Positions 5,554-7,431 of a stretch of 7,431 bases of DNA are shown here, one piece after another; position 1 is the first letter of the stretch, and every line of letters begins with the position of its first letter. A program made the translations under genes and the position numbers. Source of the DNA: Limnohabitans sp. (lineage in GTDB: Bacteria > Pseudomonadota > Gammaproteobacteria > Burkholderiales > Burkholderiaceae_C); contig JANQXJ010000055.1 of NCBI GenBank assembly GCA_030729445.1, forward strand, positions 1 through 7,431, written 5' to 3'. The notes below the pieces were generated by a model. It was not told the DNA's origin, did no database searches, and saw nothing but the letters and a program-made list of their open reading frames with translations.

Positions 5554-6218
5554 TCTTGAAAGAGGTCGAGGATGCGCCAGCCACGTTCTGCAGCCAGTTG
5601 ACGCAACCGAGCGTCAGGGTTCGTTGCCACCGGATGGTGGGCTTTTTCCAGCAGCGGCAGGTCGTTCATGGAGTCCGAATAAAACGTCATCTCCACGTCG
5701 CTCCAGTTCAAGCCTTTTTGGCTCAGCCAATGCGCAACTCGGATGACTTTACCCTCGCGAAACGAGGGTGTACCCCGGATTTCGCCCGTGATCCAACCGC
5801 TGGCGTCGCGTTCGAGGTCGACTGCGATCAACTCGCTGACCCCGAAAGCCTGGGCAATTGGGCGGGTCACAAACTCATTGGTGGCCGTCACGATCATGAC
5901 CGTATCCCCAGCCTGCTGGTGTGATCGTACCAGCGCCAGAGCCTCGGGCGTGATGTGAGGCCGGATGACTTCGTCCATGTAGCGGGCATGCGCCTGCGCC
6001 GCTTCAACTGCACCGCGCTCACGCGCTGCGCGGGTGGCAAAGCGCACGTAATCATGAATATCCAGTGTGCCCGCCTGGTAGTGCGCATAAAACTCGTCGT
6101 TGCGCTGGCTGAACACCGCCGGGTCGGTCCAGCCCATTTCAGTGGTAAACACACCCCAGGTGTGGTCAGAGTCCAGCGGCAGCAAGGTGTGGTCCAAATC
6201 GAACAGGGCAAGTTTCAT
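5550..6218 (-). CDS. HAD-IB family hydrolase (SerB-like phosphatase)
   Basis: A 222-residue haloacid dehalogenase superfamily protein with all four motifs: FDLDHT (6-11; D7 nucleophile, D9 acid/base), the motif II threonine in IVTATNEF (109-116), lysine K157 in FREGKV, and YSDSMNDLPLL (180-190; D182 and D186 bind magnesium). The helical cap lies between motifs I and II, as in subfamily IB, the group that includes phosphoserine phosphatase SerB. It probably removes phosphate from a small molecule, but the substrate is not known. The position between hda and pcnB suggests a conserved housekeeping role rather than serine synthesis. Start ATG 6216-6218 has GGAG (6224-6227) 5 nt upstream and overlaps the hda stop by ATGA; its own stop overlaps the pcnB start the same way. 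Confidence 0.92.
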   Translation of the reverse strand: MKLALFDLDHTLLPLDSDHTWGVFTTEMGWTDPAVFSQRNDEFYAHYQAGTLDIHDYVRFATRAARERGAVEAAQAHARYMDEVIRPHITPEALALVRSHQQAGDTVMIVTATNEFVTRPIAQAFGVSELIAVDLERDASGWITGEIRGTPSFREGKVIRVAHWLSQKGLNWSDVEMTFYSDSMNDLPLLEKAHHPVATNPDARLRQLAAERGWRILDLFQE

Positions 6219-6901
6219 TCGTTCTCCAGCATCGCCCGCACCAAGGGAATGGTCAGGGCGCGTTGTGTTTGCAGTGCGTAGTGGTCCAAGTGGTCCAGCA
6301 GCTGCATCAGGCTGCCCAAATCACGCGAAAAACGCTTGAGCATGTAAGACATGACTTCGTCGCTCAAAAACAGGCCCCGGGCATCTGCCTCTTGGCGCAG
6401 CACGGCGCGGCGCTCGGTCTCGCCCAGCACCTGCAGCGCATCGATGTGGCCCCAGCCCAAGCGGCTGCGCAAATCGTCACGCAGCTTCAGATCGGCCGGG
6501 GGCACAGCCCCTGCGGCCAAGACCCAGCGCGGTGTACCAGTGCGGGGCGTCAAGGCGTTGACAAACCAATTAAAGGCGGTGTGCTGCTGTTCGGCGTTGT
6601 ACAGGTGCACATCATCCATCAGCACGGCCGCCCAGTCGTCGTTGAAATCGGGGGGGTCCATGCTGTGGGCGTCGAGCCAGCCGACCTGAGCGCCCTGCTC
6701 TTGCAGCGCCTGGTGCACCGCATGCAACAAATGGGTTTTGCCAGAACCGCTCTCGCCCCACAGATAACTGGGCACGGGCGATCGGCTGGCCGATGCGGTC
6801 CACAAACGCAAGTGGCTCAGGGCGGCCGCGTTGGGGCCCGCAAAAAAATTGTCCAGCGTGGGCGACGAAGCCAGGCCGATGTCCAAAGCCATTTGCTTCA
6901 T
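6215..6901 (-). CDS. hda: DnaA regulatory inactivator Hda
   Basis: Hda, with the DNA-loaded sliding clamp, stimulates ATP hydrolysis by DnaA and so prevents over-initiation of replication. The 228-residue product is a single AAA+ module without the DnaA DNA-binding domain. Visible are Walker A GESGSGKTH (49-57), Walker B AVLMDD (92-97), the box VII region LRSRLGWG (144-151) with R147 as candidate arginine finger, and the sensor 2 region FSRDLGSLMQLLDHLD (191-206) with R193. The extreme N-terminus, QMALDIGL (3-10), resembles the clamp-binding pentapeptide-type motif used by Hda. ATG 6899-6901 is preceded by AAGGA 11 nt upstream; a second in-frame ATG three codons later would remove Gln3 of the motif. 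The start overlaps the upstream stop by ATGA. Alternative: a short DnaA paralogue, which is what Hda is. Confidence 0.93.
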   Translation of the reverse strand: MKQMALDIGLASSPTLDNFFAGPNAAALSHLRLWTASASRSPVPSYLWGESGSGKTHLLHAVHQALQEQGAQVGWLDAHSMDPPDFNDDWAAVLMDDVHLYNAEQQHTAFNWFVNALTPRTGTPRWVLAAGAVPPADLKLRDDLRSRLGWGHIDALQVLGETERRAVLRQEADARGLFLSDEVMSYMLKRFSRDLGSLMQLLDHLDHYALQTQRALTIPLVRAMLENE

Positions 6902-7431
6902 GTCTGATCGGGTCCTTGCTCCACCGCACCCGAGCCGCTTTTGCGGTAAAGATCACTTTGCAGATACTGCGCCCTCAAACGGCGCAAACCCACCAGCAAG
7001 ACCGCACTGGCAGGCAAGGCAATGAGCACGCCCACAAAACCCAGCACCTGACCAAAAGCCATCAAGGCCAAAATGACGGCCAACGGGTGCAAGCCAATGC
7101 GCTCGCCCACCAGGCGGGGCGTGAGCACAAAGCTTTCAATCAACTGCCCCAAGCCGTAGACCACAGCCACCATGATCACAGCCTGGGAAGGCGCCAATTG
7201 CAGCAAGCCTGCCAGCAGCGCCAGAACCAGGCCCAGACCAAAGCCCAGATAAGGCACAAACACGGCCAGCCCGGTGAACACGCCAATGGGCAGGGCCAGA
7301 TCCAGGCCAAACAAACTCAGACCCACCGAATAAAACACAGCCAGCGCGAGCATCACCAGCATCTGCCCACGCAGGTACTCGCCCAAGACCTCGTCGCAGT
7401 CGTTCATGAAGCCGTCGAATCGTTCGCGCCA
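6898..7431 (-). CDS. AI-2E/PerM family membrane protein (5' end outside the window)
   Basis: The C-terminal 177 residues of a multi-pass inner membrane protein. The frame is open to the right edge, reading WRERFDGF before the first methionine in the window, so the listed start is a window boundary and not a real start. Strongly hydrophobic segments lie at about residues 23-43, 48-80, 84-105 and 118-150. The family-typical stretches are LPIGVFTGLAVFVPYLGFG, LGQLIESFVLTPRLVGERIG and HPLAVILALMAFGQ. The family was first named for export of autoinducer AI-2; other members act as transporters or ion antiporters, so the substrate here is unknown. The last residues form a short polar tail. Its stop overlaps the hda start as ATGA. 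Confidence 0.9.
   Translation of the reverse strand, partial: WRERFDGFMNDCDEVLGEYLRGQMLVMLALAVFYSVGLSLFGLDLALPIGVFTGLAVFVPYLGFGLGLVLALLAGLLQLAPSQAVIMVAVVYGLGQLIESFVLTPRLVGERIGLHPLAVILALMAFGQVLGFVGVLIALPASAVLLVGLRRLRAQYLQSDLYRKSGSGAVEQGPDQT

Overview
The window looks like core chromosome from a betaproteobacterium of the order Burkholderiales, most likely Comamonadaceae. That placement is inferred from protein sequence style and gene order; no 16S or other taxonomic marker is present. The window is densely coding, with ten genes plus conserved housekeeping order. I see no IS element, prophage, CRISPR array, tRNA or rRNA.

Region 1 (1-2466, minus strand) is the ribosomal protein/tRNA modification operon rpsP-rimM-trmD-rplS, in the same order as in E. 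coli. A perfect TATAAT at 2445-2450 gives it a plausible promoter about 110 nt before rpsP. A GC-rich bidirectional hairpin at 67-107 ends it after rplS. A second hairpin at 1-26 appears to end a plus-strand gene lying left of the window. The only sizeable gap inside the operon is trmD-rplS (116 nt), which holds two small hairpins.

Region 2 (2467-3442, plus strand) holds two genes divergent from rpsP: a GNAT acetyltransferase of the phosphinothricin acetyltransferase-like group, probably starting at TTG, and a small TM2-type membrane protein 7 bp downstream.

Region 3 (3494-7431, minus strand) is a compact operon read from the right edge: a PerM/AI-2E family membrane protein (5' end cut by the window), hda, a HAD-IB phosphatase, pcnB and folK. 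The first three junctions are 4-base ATGA stop/start overlaps, indicating translational coupling; folK follows pcnB after 29 bp with a TTG start. The operon joins control of replication initiation (Hda), RNA polyadenylation (PcnB) and folate synthesis (FolK).

I found no clear novel system. The points most worth a second look are the possible RNA elements before rpsP and rplS, the uncharacterised TM2 and HAD proteins, the coupled gene chain, and the long arginine-rich tail of PcnB.
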